This document shows positions 20,338-29,424 of a stretch of 64,000 nucleotides of DNA, one piece after another. The position numbers were made by a program, and so were the translations under genes. Under the pieces are notes generated by a model. That model was not told the DNA's origin. It saw only the letters and a list, made by a program, of their open reading frames with translations, and did no database searches. Source of the stretch: Paraburkholderia sp. (GTDB lineage Bacteria; Pseudomonadota; Gammaproteobacteria; Burkholderiales; Burkholderiaceae); contig SCRN01000009.1 in NCBI GenBank assembly GCA_004322045.1, positions 161,949 to 225,948 on the forward strand. Direction: 5' to 3'. Positions within the stretch are counted from its first letter, which is position 1. Each line of letters opens with the position of its first letter.

Positions 20338-20365
20338 TTGTCTCGCGGCGCTCGGTCGGTACAAT
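20338..20365 (+). promoter_or_regulatory. Probable promoter of glcE-glcF
   Basis: TTGTCT (20338-20343), a 16-bp spacer and TACAAT (20360-20365) form a good sigma-70 match 50 bp before the glcE ATG. A short palindrome CTAGGC-AAGC-GCCTAG (20318-20333) lies immediately upstream of the -35 and could be an operator or a small hairpin after glcD. Confidence 0.55.
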
Positions 20366-20415
20366 CTGGAACGAAGAAGACGACGGCATGACTTGCGAAA
20401 AGCCGGCACAACCGG

Positions 20416-21531
20416 ATGAACGACACGACGAAGCGGGAAGGCATGCAAGACGAAGAAATCGTGGCCTACTGGTCCGAACGGATTCGGACGGCCACGGCGG
20501 AGGCGCGTCCGTTGCGCGTGCGCGGCGCTGGCACCAAGGATTGGTACGGTCAGCAATTGCAGGGCGAAATACTCGATACGCGTGCCTATCGGGGCATCAT
20601 TGCGTACGACCCGGCCGAGCTCGTCATGACAGCGCGTTGCGGCACGCCGCTCGCCGAAGTCGAAGCGGCGCTCGCCGAGCATGACCAAATGCTGGCGTTC
20701 GAACCTCCGTACTTCGGCCGGGCGGCGACCCTCGGCGGTTGCATCGCCGCCGGCATTGCCGGGCCGCGCCGAGCGCAGGCTGGCGCGGCGCGCGATTTCC
20801 TTTTGGGCGTCACGATGATGAACGGCGCTGGCGAAGTGCTGCGCTTCGGCGGCCAGGTCGTCAAGAATGTCGCGGGCTACGACGTTTCGCGGCTCATGGC
20901 CGGCTCGCTCGGCACGCTGGGGTTGATTCTCGATCTATCGATCAAGGTGATGCCGCGCCCGGCGGTGGAAGCGACGCTCAAGTTCGACATGAACGGCACC
21001 GACGCGGTGCGCAAGCTCAACGAATGGGGTGGCCGGCCGTTGCCGATCACGGCTAGCGCATGGCGCAACGGCACGCTCGCCGTGCGTTTGTCAGGCGCCG
21101 AAAGCGGTGTCAAAGCGGCGCGCAGTGCGATAGGAGGAGAAGTGGTCGACGCCGTGGAGGCCGAGCGCTTTTGGGAAGGATTGCGGGAACAGACGGACCC
21201 GTTCTTCGCCTCGATTCCCCCGAACGCAGCGCTTTGGCGCCTCGCGCTGCCATCGATCACCGAGCCGCTGCAGTTGCCCGGCGCACAGTTGATGGAATGG
21301 GGTGGCGCGCAGCGCTGGTGGATAACCGATACCGACGCGCAAACGGTGCGTATCAGCGCGAAGCAAGCGGGCGGACACGCGACGATCTTCCGTGCGGGTC
21401 GCGCTTTCGACCGCAGCGTCGGCGTCTTCACGCCGCTGCCCGCGCCGGTCATGAAGATCCATCGAGGGTTGAAGGCGGCTTTCGACCCGGCGCGCATATT
21501 CAATCGCGCGCGCATGTATCCCGACTTCTGA
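20416..21531 (+). CDS. glcE: Glycolate oxidase subunit GlcE
   Basis: FAD-binding subunit of glycolate oxidase, 371 aa. It resembles E. coli GlcE over its length: RGIIAYDPAELVMTARCGTP, EPPYFGRAATLGGCIAAGIAG, GPRRAQAGAARDFLLGV, RFGGQVVKNVAGYDVSRLMAGSLG and the end HRGLKAAFDPARIFNRARMYP. No strong ribosome-binding site precedes the ATG at 20416; an in-frame ATG at 20443 is an alternative start. It lies between glcD and glcF on the same strand. Confidence 0.94.
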   Translation: MNDTTKREGMQDEEIVAYWSERIRTATAEARPLRVRGAGTKDWYGQQLQGEILDTRAYRGIIAYDPAELVMTARCGTPLAEVEAALAEHDQMLAFEPPYFGRAATLGGCIAAGIAGPRRAQAGAARDFLLGVTMMNGAGEVLRFGGQVVKNVAGYDVSRLMAGSLGTLGLILDLSIKVMPRPAVEATLKFDMNGTDAVRKLNEWGGRPLPITASAWRNGTLAVRLSGAESGVKAARSAIGGEVVDAVEAERFWEGLREQTDPFFASIPPNAALWRLALPSITEPLQLPGAQLMEWGGAQRWWITDTDAQTVRISAKQAGGHATIFRAGRAFDRSVGVFTPLPAPVMKIHRGLKAAFDPARIFNRARMYPDF

Positions 21532-21609
21532 TGCAACGGGCCTTTTCGTCCCGAGGGCGTGCCGAGCCTTCACGAACCATGCTGTAAAGCAAGGGATAAG
21601 AACGCAGCG

Positions 21610-22881
21610 ATGCAAACCCAACTCGCAGACTTCATCCGCAACACCGCCGACGGCGAAGAGGCCGAAGCGATTTTGCGCAAGTGCGTCCACTGCGGTTTTT
21701 GCACGGCCACCTGCCCTACTTATCAATTGCTTGGAGACGAACTCGACGGCCCGCGCGGGCGCATCTATTTGATCAAGCAGATGGTGGAAGGCGCGCCGAT
21801 CACGCGCAGCACGCAACTGCATCTCGATCGTTGCCTGACCTGCCGCAGTTGCGAAACGACGTGCCCCTCGGGCGTGCAGTACGGGCGGCTCGTCGACATC
21901 GGGCGGCAGCACGTGGAAGCGACGGTGCCACGGCCGTTGCGTCAACAACTATTGCGGCGGTTGCTGGCGAGCATGCTGCCGAACAGCGCCGTATTTGCGC
22001 CCGCCCTGCGTCTGGGGCAACTCGTGCGTCCGTTCTTGCCGCGCCGGCTGCGTGACAAGATTCCGCCGCGCCAACGGCTGCTCGAATGGCCAGCGAATGG
22101 GGCGCCGCATACCGCCAAGAGCAGCGCCGATGGGGATGCGCCAGCCACCACGCGCCGCATGCTGATGCTCGCGGGTTGCGTGCAGCCTGCCATGCTGCCG
22201 AACATCAACATTGCGACGGCACGTGTGCTTCATGCGCTGGGCATCGAGGCCGTCGTCGAGCCCGAGGCCGGGTGCTGCGGGGCGATTCGCCTGCATCTAG
22301 GCTATCGCGACGAAGCGCTCGACGACGTGAGGCGCAACATCGACGCCTGGTGGCCGCATGTGGAAGCGGGCATCGATGCGATCGTCATCAATGCGTCGGG
22401 TTGCGGCGCGACGGTCAAGGAATACGGCCATCTGCTGCGCAACGATCCCGATTATGCGGAGAAGGCGCAGCGGATCACCGAGCTGTCGCGCGACATCGCC
22501 GAGGTGCTCGGCAGTTACGAAGCGGAACTTGCGGGGCTTGCGCGTCGGCGCGGCGTGCATACGGTTGCGTTTCATCCGCCGTGTACGCTGCAGCACGGTC
22601 TGCAGATTCGCGGGACCGTGGAGCACCTATTGGCGACGCTCGGTGTGGAGACGCGGCTGCCAGTGGACAGCCATCTTTGTTGCGGCTCGGCGGGGACTTA
22701 TTCGGTTACGCAGCCGGGCTTGTCTTACACGCTGCGCGATAGGAAGGTGCGAAATCTCGAAGCGCTCGAACCGCAGATGATCGTGTCGGCTAACGTGGGC
22801 TGTATCGCTCATCTGCAAAGCGGGACGTCCATGCCCGTCGGGCATTGGATCGAGCTTGTCGAGCATTTGATTTATGGGTGA
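21610..22881 (+). CDS. glcF: Glycolate oxidase iron-sulfur subunit GlcF
   Basis: Fe-S subunit that carries electrons from GlcD/GlcE to the quinone pool; 423 aa. Two [4Fe-4S] ferredoxin motifs are near the N-terminus: CVHCGFCTATCPTY and CLTCRSCETTCPSG. Two CCG domains follow, with AGCCGAI, NASGCGATVKEY and HLCCGSAGTY. The ATG at 21610 (MQTQLADFIRN) follows AAGGGATAAG. It closes the glycolate oxidase cluster. The following spacer of about 160 bp has no obvious terminator. Confidence 0.96.
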   Translation: MQTQLADFIRNTADGEEAEAILRKCVHCGFCTATCPTYQLLGDELDGPRGRIYLIKQMVEGAPITRSTQLHLDRCLTCRSCETTCPSGVQYGRLVDIGRQHVEATVPRPLRQQLLRRLLASMLPNSAVFAPALRLGQLVRPFLPRRLRDKIPPRQRLLEWPANGAPHTAKSSADGDAPATTRRMLMLAGCVQPAMLPNINIATARVLHALGIEAVVEPEAGCCGAIRLHLGYRDEALDDVRRNIDAWWPHVEAGIDAIVINASGCGATVKEYGHLLRNDPDYAEKAQRITELSRDIAEVLGSYEAELAGLARRRGVHTVAFHPPCTLQHGLQIRGTVEHLLATLGVETRLPVDSHLCCGSAGTYSVTQPGLSYTLRDRKVRNLEALEPQMIVSANVGCIAHLQSGTSMPVGHWIELVEHLIYG

Positions 22882-23044
22882 GCGGTGAGGGGGTGAGCGG
22901 GTTTCGGTGACGGTGCACTGTTGCGGCGAACGGCGGCATCCCTGCTCCCCCTCCCCCCCATCGCGGCCTCGCGACGCAACGCCCCTCACAGCCCCGCGCC
23001 GTATAATCCGCAACTGACTTCGAGCCTTCGTTCCCGTACCGTCT

Positions 23045-23743
23045 ATGTCCCATATCGCCGAGAACCTCCAGCAAGTGCATGCCCGCATCGAGCGTGCGGC
23101 TCGAGCCGCCCAGCGGCCGACGGACGCCATTCGCCTGCTAGCCGTCTCGAAGACTTTCGCGGCCGACGATATCCGCACCGCCTTCGTCGCGGGTCAGCGC
23201 GCCTTCGGCGAAAACTACGTGCAAGAGGCCGTCTCCAAGATCGAAGCGCTTGCCGATCTGCGCACCGAAATCGAGTGGCACTTCATCGGCCCACTGCAAT
23301 CGAACAAAACGCGGCCCGTTGCCGAGCATTTCGACTGGGTCCATTCGATCGATCGCCTCAAGATCGCTCAACGCTTGTCCGAACAACGACCCGACACGCT
23401 GCCGCCTTTAAACGTATGCCTGCAAGTGAACGTCAGCGGCGAAGCATCGAAAAGCGGTGTCGCACCGGAAGACGCTCCCGCCGTCGCACGCGAGATCGCC
23501 GGTCTGCCGAAGCTTCGCCTACGTGGCCTGATGTCGATACCCGAGCCCGCCGCCGATCCAGCAGCCCAGCGCGAGCCGCATCGCATCCTGCGTGAACTCT
23601 ACGAAACGTTGCGTGCGCAAGGCGTTGCACTCGATACCCTATCGATGGGCATGTCGGGGGATCTCGAAGCGGCTGTACTCGAAGGCGCAACGATGGTCCG
23701 CATCGGCACGGCCATCTTCGGCAAACGCGACTACTCCCACTGA
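23045..23743 (+). CDS. yggS: YggS family pyridoxal phosphate homeostasis protein
   Basis: PLP-binding protein that balances vitamin B6 and amino-acid pools; it has no known catalytic activity. The 232-aa protein shows the PLP lysine in LLAVSKTF (about residue 37), FGENYVQEAVSKIE, EWHFIGPLQSNK and the C-terminal SMGMSGDLEAAVLEGATMVRIG, which binds the phosphate. A TATAAT at 23002-23007 is a likely -10 box about 40 bp before the ATG. It precedes proC in the same direction, a very common bacterial pair. Confidence 0.96.
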   Translation: MSHIAENLQQVHARIERAARAAQRPTDAIRLLAVSKTFAADDIRTAFVAGQRAFGENYVQEAVSKIEALADLRTEIEWHFIGPLQSNKTRPVAEHFDWVHSIDRLKIAQRLSEQRPDTLPPLNVCLQVNVSGEASKSGVAPEDAPAVAREIAGLPKLRLRGLMSIPEPAADPAAQREPHRILRELYETLRAQGVALDTLSMGMSGDLEAAVLEGATMVRIGTAIFGKRDYSH

Positions 23744-23898
23744 ACGACGGCTCAAAGCCCTCTCCTGACTCCCTGCACGAAAGCGAAAGCGCCTACGCTC
23801 ACGGTTGCACCCGCTGCGGGTTGCACCCGACAGAACGCCAATCCACAGGCGTCTATAATCGCCCGCTACGGCTATCCTTCCTCCTTCTCGACATCACC

Positions 23899-24711
23899 AT
23901 GAAGATCGCATTTATCGGCGGCGGCAACATGGCCGCGGCATTGATCGGCGGCTTGATCAAGCGCGGCGTCGCACCGGCCGACCTCTACGCCATCGACGTC
24001 AACGAAGACGCCCGCACACGCACGCACGCGCAGTTTGGCGTCGCAACCGGCGCGCAAGCCGATGAAACGCTACGCGGCTACGATGCCGTCGTGCTGGCGG
24101 TGAAGCCGCAAGTGCTCAAAGCCGTTGCCGCTTCGCTCGCGCCGCATCTTTCGACGCAACTCGTAGTCAGCATCGCAGCGGGCATTCGCGGTGCCGATCT
24201 CTCTCGCTGGCTCGGCGGCTATACGCGCGTCGTACGCGCCATGCCGAACACGCCGGCATTGATCGGGCAAGGCGTGACGGGGCTAGTCGCATTAGGGGGC
24301 GTCGACGAAGCGGGACGCATGCTGGCATCCGACGTCCTCGGGGCCGTCGGCACGACGGTATGGTTCGACGACGAAGCGAAGATCGACGCCGTCACCGCGA
24401 TCTCGGGCAGCGGCCCAGCCTATGTGTTCTATTTCATCGAAGCGATGCAGGAGGCGGCGCGCCGCCTCGGGTTGAGCGACGAAGAAGGTCGCGCACTGGC
24501 GCTCGGAACGTTCGCAGGCGCAGCGCAACTGGCGGTGCAATCGGATGAAAGCGCCGCCGTTTTGCGTGAGCGCGTAACGTCGAAAGGCGGAACGACGGCC
24601 GCCGCGTTAGCCGCGTTCGAGGCGCAAGGCGTGAAGGAAGCGATCGTCAAAGGCGCACTCGCGGCCGATGCGCGCGCGAAAGAAATGGGCGACGAGTTGG
24701 GCAATCAATAA
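23899..24711 (+). CDS. proC: Pyrroline-5-carboxylate reductase
   Basis: Reduces pyrroline-5-carboxylate to proline with NAD(P)H, the last step of proline synthesis. The 270-aa protein starts MKIAFIGGGNMAAALIGGL, a Rossmann dinucleotide-binding motif. VRAMPNTPALIGQGVTGL and the C-terminal family signature around AITAISGSGPAYVFYFIEAM and SKGGTTAAALAAFE follow. The ATG at 23899 is the first residue of the Rossmann strand. A TATAAT at 23854-23859 is a likely -10 box, so the gene probably has its own promoter besides reading from yggS. Confidence 0.97.
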   Translation: MKIAFIGGGNMAAALIGGLIKRGVAPADLYAIDVNEDARTRTHAQFGVATGAQADETLRGYDAVVLAVKPQVLKAVAASLAPHLSTQLVVSIAAGIRGADLSRWLGGYTRVVRAMPNTPALIGQGVTGLVALGGVDEAGRMLASDVLGAVGTTVWFDDEAKIDAVTAISGSGPAYVFYFIEAMQEAARRLGLSDEEGRALALGTFAGAAQLAVQSDESAAVLRERVTSKGGTTAAALAAFEAQGVKEAIVKGALAADARAKEMGDELGNQ

Positions 24712-24772
24712 CGCGACGAGAACTGGCTTCGCAGAAGCCGGCGCACCGTCGGCTTCCTCGAACGCGCCTGCG

Positions 24773-25636
24773 TCAGAACGCCGTCACTGCATAATGCGCG
24801 GCGATCCCGGCGAACAACACGCCGCCGAGCCAGTTGTTGTGGCGAAACGCCGCGAAGCACTGCATCCGCTCGCGGCCGCGAATGAGCGTGTAGTGGTAAA
24901 GCGCGCAGCCGAGCGCAGCCACCCATCCGGCCCAATAGAACGCGTTGAAACGCAGCACGGCGCCGATCGCCGCATAGATGCCGAGCGTGGCCGCATAACA
25001 GAGCATCACGGCCACTACGTCGAAGCGGCCGAACGTGAGCGCCGACGTGCGAATGCCGATTTTGATGTCGTCGTCCCGGTCCACCATCGCGTATTCCGTG
25101 TCGTAGGCCACCGACCAAAACACATTGGCGAGCAGCATGACCCACGCGAGCATCGGCACGTGCCCCTGCACGGCCGCGAACGCCATCGGAATACCGAAGC
25201 CGAATGCAATGCCCAGATACGCCTGCGGAATCGCGAAGAACCGCTTCGTGAACGGATAGGACCCGGCCACGAACAGCGCCACGACCGACAACGCCTTCGT
25301 CAAACCATTGAGCGGCAGAATCAGCAGAAAAGAAACGATCGATAGGCCCGCTGCAATCGCAAGCGCCTCCCACGCGCGAATCTTGCCCGACGTGATCGGC
25401 CGCGATTCGGTACGTTTGACGTAGCGGTCGAAGTCACGGTCGGCGTAATCGTTGACCGCACAGCCCGCCGAGCGCATCAGCACTGTGCCGACGACGAAGA
25501 TGACGAGCAGCGAAAGCGACGGCCTACCGTTCGAGGCGATCCAGAGCGCGTTGAGCGTGGGCCATAGCAGCAATAGGCTGCCGATCGGCTTATCCATGCG
25601 GATCAAACGCAAGTAAAGGGGAAGACGGGCGAACAT
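24773..25636 (-). CDS. ubiA: 4-hydroxybenzoate octaprenyltransferase
   Basis: Integral membrane enzyme that attaches the polyprenyl tail to 4-hydroxybenzoate in ubiquinone synthesis. The predicted protein is 287 aa with about eight membrane helices. Both aspartate-rich prenyl-diphosphate motifs are present: NDYADRDFD near the N-terminus and [13 protein letters not shown] in the middle. I chose [19 protein letters not shown], complementary to 25634-25636; an in-frame ATG at 25648 would add four residues. It is the last gene of the reverse-strand oxyR-katA-dps-ubiA block but is separated from dps by a strong terminator. Confidence 0.95.
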   Translation of the reverse strand: MFARLPLYLRLIRMDKPIGSLLLLWPTLNALWIASNGRPSLSLLVIFVVGTVLMRSAGCAVNDYADRDFDRYVKRTESRPITSGKIRAWEALAIAAGLSIVSFLLILPLNGLTKALSVVALFVAGSYPFTKRFFAIPQAYLGIAFGFGIPMAFAAVQGHVPMLAWVMLLANVFWSVAYDTEYAMVDRDDDIKIGIRTSALTFGRFDVVAVMLCYAATLGIYAAIGAVLRFNAFYWAGWVAALGCALYHYTLIRGRERMQCFAAFRHNNWLGGVLFAGIAAHYAVTAF

Positions 25637-25707
25637 GGGCGCAGACATGGGCAAAGCGGCCGTAGACGAAAAACGAACGCCGTATTGTAGAGCCGCCGAG
25701 CCCAAAC

Positions 25708-25740
25708 GACGAAGGCCTCCCAGTCGGGGAGGCCTTCGTC
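25708..25740 (-). terminator. Terminator between dps and ubiA
   Basis: A perfect 14-bp stem, GACGAAGGCCTCCC (25708-25721) with GGGAGGCCTTCGTC (25727-25740), loop AGTCG, lies directly after dps on the reverse strand. It should end dps transcription, so ubiA probably uses its own promoter. Confidence 0.8.
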
Positions 25741-25767
25741 ATGGAAAAGAACAGCGCGCGACGCGGC

Positions 25768-26256
25768 TCAAGCCAGCATCGAACGCAGCATCCATGCGGT
25801 TTTTTCGTGCGTCTGCAGGCGCTGCGTCAACAGGTCGGCCGTGGGCTGATCATTGGCGGCATCCGCGGCGGCAAAGACGTCACGTGCCGTGCGCGCGACC
25901 GCTTCTTGCCCTTGCACGAGCTGGCGAATCATCTCTTCGGCCGCGGGCACGCCATCGGCCTCCGGAATCGACGACAACTTCGCGAAGTCCTTGTAGCTGC
26001 CCGGCGCATGCACGCCCAGCGCGCGGATGCGCTCGGCGATCGCGTCGACGGCCAACGCAAGCTCGGTGTATTGGCCTTCGAACATCAGGTGCAGCGTATT
26101 GAACATCGGCCCCGTCACATTCCAATGGAAATTGTGAGTCTTCAAATAAAGCGTGTAGGTATCGGCAAGCAACCGCGACAAACCTTCCGCGATCTTTTTG
26201 CGGTCCTTGTCATTGATGCCGATGTCGATTTGCACTGCGGCGTTTTTCTTTGCCAT
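25768..26256 (-). CDS. dps: Dps family DNA-binding ferritin-like protein
   Basis: Dodecameric ferritin-like protein that oxidises and stores iron with peroxide and protects DNA. The 162-aa protein has the Dps iron-site motif [24 protein letters not shown] (His and Asp/Glu ligands at the dimer interface) and the helix [17 protein letters not shown]. The ATG complementary to 26254-26256 ([13 protein letters not shown]) is preceded by GAAGGAAT. Its neighbours are katA and oxyR upstream on the same strand, which fits OxyR control of both protective proteins. Confidence 0.95.
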   Translation of the reverse strand: MAKKNAAVQIDIGINDKDRKKIAEGLSRLLADTYTLYLKTHNFHWNVTGPMFNTLHLMFEGQYTELALAVDAIAERIRALGVHAPGSYKDFAKLSSIPEADGVPAAEEMIRQLVQGQEAVARTARDVFAAADAANDQPTADLLTQRLQTHEKTAWMLRSMLA

Positions 26257-26613
26257 GGCGATTCCTTCGAAGGATGAAGCGAAACGGCGAAACAACTCAA
26301 CTCGTCGATCGCCCTTTCGCGAACGAACCGGCGAAACGACCGACGAGACTCAGTAGGGCACGAACGATTGTCAGTGTAGCCCAGGCCAGCAAAACGGCGC
26401 CAGTTACATGACAACGCTGTGACACGCAACAGCAAGGCTTTTGTTGCCTCCCCGCCATTTTCTTTCGTCATTGCAATTGGCAATGACGGCAATGCCGCGG
26501 TCGCCGCGATGCTTCGATCAGCGCCCTCTGCACGAGCGCGTCCTCTGCAATAGCCCGCGAGCATGAACGCCCCGACCCGACATGGGTCGAGGCATTCGCT
26601 TGCCGCGCCGAGC

Positions 26614-28068
26614 TTACTCGGCTCGCGCGGCCTGGCGGCGCTCGATTGCGGCGGCAATGCCCAACCCGTAAGCCTTGTCGGCGCGACCGAAATGCTCGAG
26701 CGCACGTGCGACGATGTCAGCTGGCACGCCGCCGATATGCCGGGCGATGTTGTCGAACAAGCGCTGGCGCTCGCCTTCGCCGAACAAACGGAACAACGCG
26801 CCAGCCTGGCTGTAGTAATCGGTGTCTTCGCGATGATCGTATCGATCGATCGCGCCGGCGGCCAGCGGCGGTTCGGCCGCACGCGCGTCCTGCGCGAAAT
26901 CGCCGAAGCGGTTCGGCTCGTAGTTCGGCGTGCCGGCCAGATTGCCGTCCGTGCGCATCGCCCCATCGCGATGGGACGTATGATGAAACGGGCATTTCGG
27001 CGCGTTCACGGGAATCTGATGATGATTGACGCCGAGGCGATAGCGCTGCGCATCGCCGTACGAGAACAGCCGCCCCTGCAGCAAGCGATCAGGCGAAAAA
27101 CCGATGCCGGGCACGACGTTGGCCGGCGTGAATGCTGCCTGCTCGACATCGGAGAAATAGTTGCCTGCGTTGCGATTGAGTTCGATCACGCCGACGTCGA
27201 TCAGCGGATAGTCCTTGTGCGGCCACACCTTCGTGATGTCGAACGGGTTGTATGCGAGCGTCGCCGCGTCGGCCTCGGACATCACCTGAATACGGAACGC
27301 CCATTTCGGGAAGTTGCCGCTCTCGATGTTGGCGATCAAGTCGCGTTGCGCGCTCTCGCGGTCGCCTGCAATTACCTGCGCCGCTTCCGCATCGGTATAG
27401 TTTTCGATCCCGTTCAGCGACTTGAAGTGGAACTTCACCCAGAAGCGCTCGCCGCCTTCGTTGATGAACGAGAACGTGTGGGAGCCGAAACCATGTTGCT
27501 GCCGGTGGTTCTTCGGAATGCCGCGATCGCTCATGAGGATCGTGACTTGATGCAGCGACTCGGGATGGCGCGTCCAGAAATCCCACGCGGCGATGTTGCT
27601 GCGCAGATTGGTGTACGGGTCGCGCTTTTGCGAGTGAATGAAGTCCGGGAACTTCAACGGATCACGGATGAAGAACACGGGCGTGTTATTGCCGACGACG
27701 TCCCAGTTGCCCTCCTCCGTATAGAACTTGATCGAAAAGCCGCGCACGTCGCGCTCGGCATCGGCGGCGCCGCGCTCGCCGGCCACCGTCGAAAAGCGCA
27801 TGAAGAGCGGCGTTTCTTTGCCGATCTCGCTGAAGACCTTCGCCTTCGTGTACTGCGTGATGTCGTGCGTGACGATCAAGCGCCCGAACGCGCCGGAGCC
27901 CTTCGCATGCACGCGGCGCTCGGGAATCACTTCGCGATCGAAATGGGCGAGTTTTTCGAGCAGCCAAACGTCTTGCAGCGCGATCGGTCCGCGCACGCCC
28001 GCGGTCAACGAGTTTTGGTTATCGGCAACGGGGGCGCCTGCGGCGGTCGTCAATTTTCGGTCGGACAT
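26614..28068 (-). CDS. katA: Monofunctional haem catalase, small-subunit type
   Basis: Converts hydrogen peroxide to water and oxygen. The 484-aa length is that of clade 3 small-subunit catalases. The distal His54 is in [13 protein letters not shown], Asn127 is in [12 protein letters not shown], and the proximal haem tyrosine is in [13 protein letters not shown]. The start is the ATG complementary to 28066-28068, behind GAGGAG. It sits between oxyR and dps; the corresponding B. pseudomallei locus, as I remember it, carries katG here, so a monofunctional catalase is a variation. A long inverted repeat about 90 bp upstream may be its operator. Confidence 0.96.
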   Translation of the reverse strand: MSDRKLTTAAGAPVADNQNSLTAGVRGPIALQDVWLLEKLAHFDREVIPERRVHAKGSGAFGRLIVTHDITQYTKAKVFSEIGKETPLFMRFSTVAGERGAADAERDVRGFSIKFYTEEGNWDVVGNNTPVFFIRDPLKFPDFIHSQKRDPYTNLRSNIAAWDFWTRHPESLHQVTILMSDRGIPKNHRQQHGFGSHTFSFINEGGERFWVKFHFKSLNGIENYTDAEAAQVIAGDRESAQRDLIANIESGNFPKWAFRIQVMSEADAATLAYNPFDITKVWPHKDYPLIDVGVIELNRNAGNYFSDVEQAAFTPANVVPGIGFSPDRLLQGRLFSYGDAQRYRLGVNHHQIPVNAPKCPFHHTSHRDGAMRTDGNLAGTPNYEPNRFGDFAQDARAAEPPLAAGAIDRYDHREDTDYYSQAGALFRLFGEGERQRLFDNIARHIGGVPADIVARALEHFGRADKAYGLGIAAAIERRQAARAE

Positions 28069-28152
28069 CGTGTGCTCCTCGGGAAAGCGGGTAAACGGGG
28101 TTCGTGGATTGGAACGCGGCAGCGGCGCGGAATGGAGAGAAGAATAAAGAGT

Positions 28153-28196
28153 GCTATCGAATAACTGAATTCAATTATTTTTATCTATTCGATAGC
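28153..28196 (-). promoter_or_regulatory. Long inverted repeat upstream of katA, candidate OxyR operator
   Basis: An exact 11-bp inverted repeat, GCTATCGAATA (28153-28163) and TATTCGATAGC (28186-28196), flanks a 22-bp AT-rich core inside otherwise GC-rich DNA. It lies between oxyR and katA. The 44-bp span equals a typical OxyR tetramer footprint and the GATAG-type half-sites resemble LysR-family operators. The spacing does not fit the classical ATAG-N7-CTAT scheme exactly, so the regulator is an inference. Confidence 0.6.
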
Positions 28197-28344
28197 CGCA
28201 GTCATTCGAAGCGTTCGTCCGCGACTGAGTGGGTGGCAAAGCGACGTGCCGAAGCGGCCGAAGCGCCGCCGCGCATGGGAAGGGGGAACTGGCGATGGTG
28301 AATCGACGCTCGGCGCGAGCGGTTGCCGACGCGCCGTGCGTCCG

Positions 28345-29304
28345 TCAATTGACGACGGCTGGCATATCGAGCTTGTTCACGCCCGGCAGTTCGCAGGCCG
28401 CAATGGCGTCGCTGATGGCATCGATGGCCGGCATGCGCGTGAAGCTCTTGCGCCACGCGAGAACGACGCGTCGATCGGGCACCGGCTCGTCGAACGGCAC
28501 GTAGCTGAGCAGCCCGGCATCGGGGCCGCCGGCATGCGCCCGCACCTCGGACACCGACATGCGCGGCAGCACGGTAATGCCGACGCCGCTCGCCACCATA
28601 TGGCGTATGGTTTCGAGCGAGGATCCTTCGAACGTCTTCTGAATGCCGTCGGCCGTTTGCGAGAACCGCATGAGCTCAGGACAGACGCCCAGTACGTGGT
28701 CCCGAAAGCAATGCCCCGTGCCGAGCAGCAGCATCGTCTCTTGCTTGAGGTCGCCCGCGTCGATCTTCTTGCGCGATTCCCAGGCGTGCCCCGCCGGCAG
28801 TGCGACGACGAACGGTTCGTCGTAGAGCGGGCGCACCATGAGCCCCGTTTCGGGAAACGGCAACGCCATGATCGCCACGTCGATCTCGCCCTGCTTGAGC
28901 AGCTCGATCAGCTTGAGCGTGTAGTTCTCCTGCAGCATCAGCGGCATCTGCGGAACGCGCTTGATCATTTGCTTGACGAGCGTGGGCAGCAGGTAAGGCC
29001 CGATCGTATAGATGACGCCCAGGCGCAACGGCCCGACGAGCGGGTCCTTGCCCTGCTTCGCGATTTCCTTGATGGCGAGCGTCTGCTCGAGCACCCGCTG
29101 CGCCTGCGTGACGATTTGCTCGCCGATCGGCGTCACGCTGACTTCGCTCGTCCCACGCTCGAAGATCTGCACGTTCAGTTCGTCTTCGAGCTTCTTGATA
29201 GCCACGGAGAGGGTCGGCTGGCTGACGAAGCACGCCTCGGCGGCGCGGCCGAAATGCCGTTCGCGCGCAACCGCCACGATGTATTTCAATTCAGTGAGCG
29301 TCAT
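28345..29304 (-). CDS. oxyR: Hydrogen peroxide-sensing regulator OxyR
   Basis: LysR-family activator that senses peroxide through a reversible disulfide and induces catalase, dps and other genes. The 319-aa protein starts MTLTELKYIVAVARERHFG, a LysR winged helix. The redox cysteines are Cys199 (GHCFRD) and Cys208 (LGVCPE), at the same positions as in E. coli OxyR. The substrate-binding-like domain follows a standard layout. It is 120 bp downstream of recG and upstream of katA and dps, which are its likely targets. Confidence 0.97.
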   Translation of the reverse strand: MTLTELKYIVAVARERHFGRAAEACFVSQPTLSVAIKKLEDELNVQIFERGTSEVSVTPIGEQIVTQAQRVLEQTLAIKEIAKQGKDPLVGPLRLGVIYTIGPYLLPTLVKQMIKRVPQMPLMLQENYTLKLIELLKQGEIDVAIMALPFPETGLMVRPLYDEPFVVALPAGHAWESRKKIDAGDLKQETMLLLGTGHCFRDHVLGVCPELMRFSQTADGIQKTFEGSSLETIRHMVASGVGITVLPRMSVSEVRAHAGGPDAGLLSYVPFDEPVPDRRVVLAWRKSFTRMPAIDAISDAIAACELPGVNKLDMPAVVN

Positions 29305-29424
29305 TGGGGGACCAATCAGGACATTGAAATCGATAGGTTTATCTTATACACCCGAGACGCCGATTCGCCAACAGGGGGACAGGTGGCTCCAGCCGCCCGC
29401 CGCAGGGTTGCGGCCCCGCCGCCG

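Noticed and set aside
26563..28164. 533-codon forward frame opposite katA
   Set aside because: Antisense shadow of the catalase gene, which has all active-site residues.
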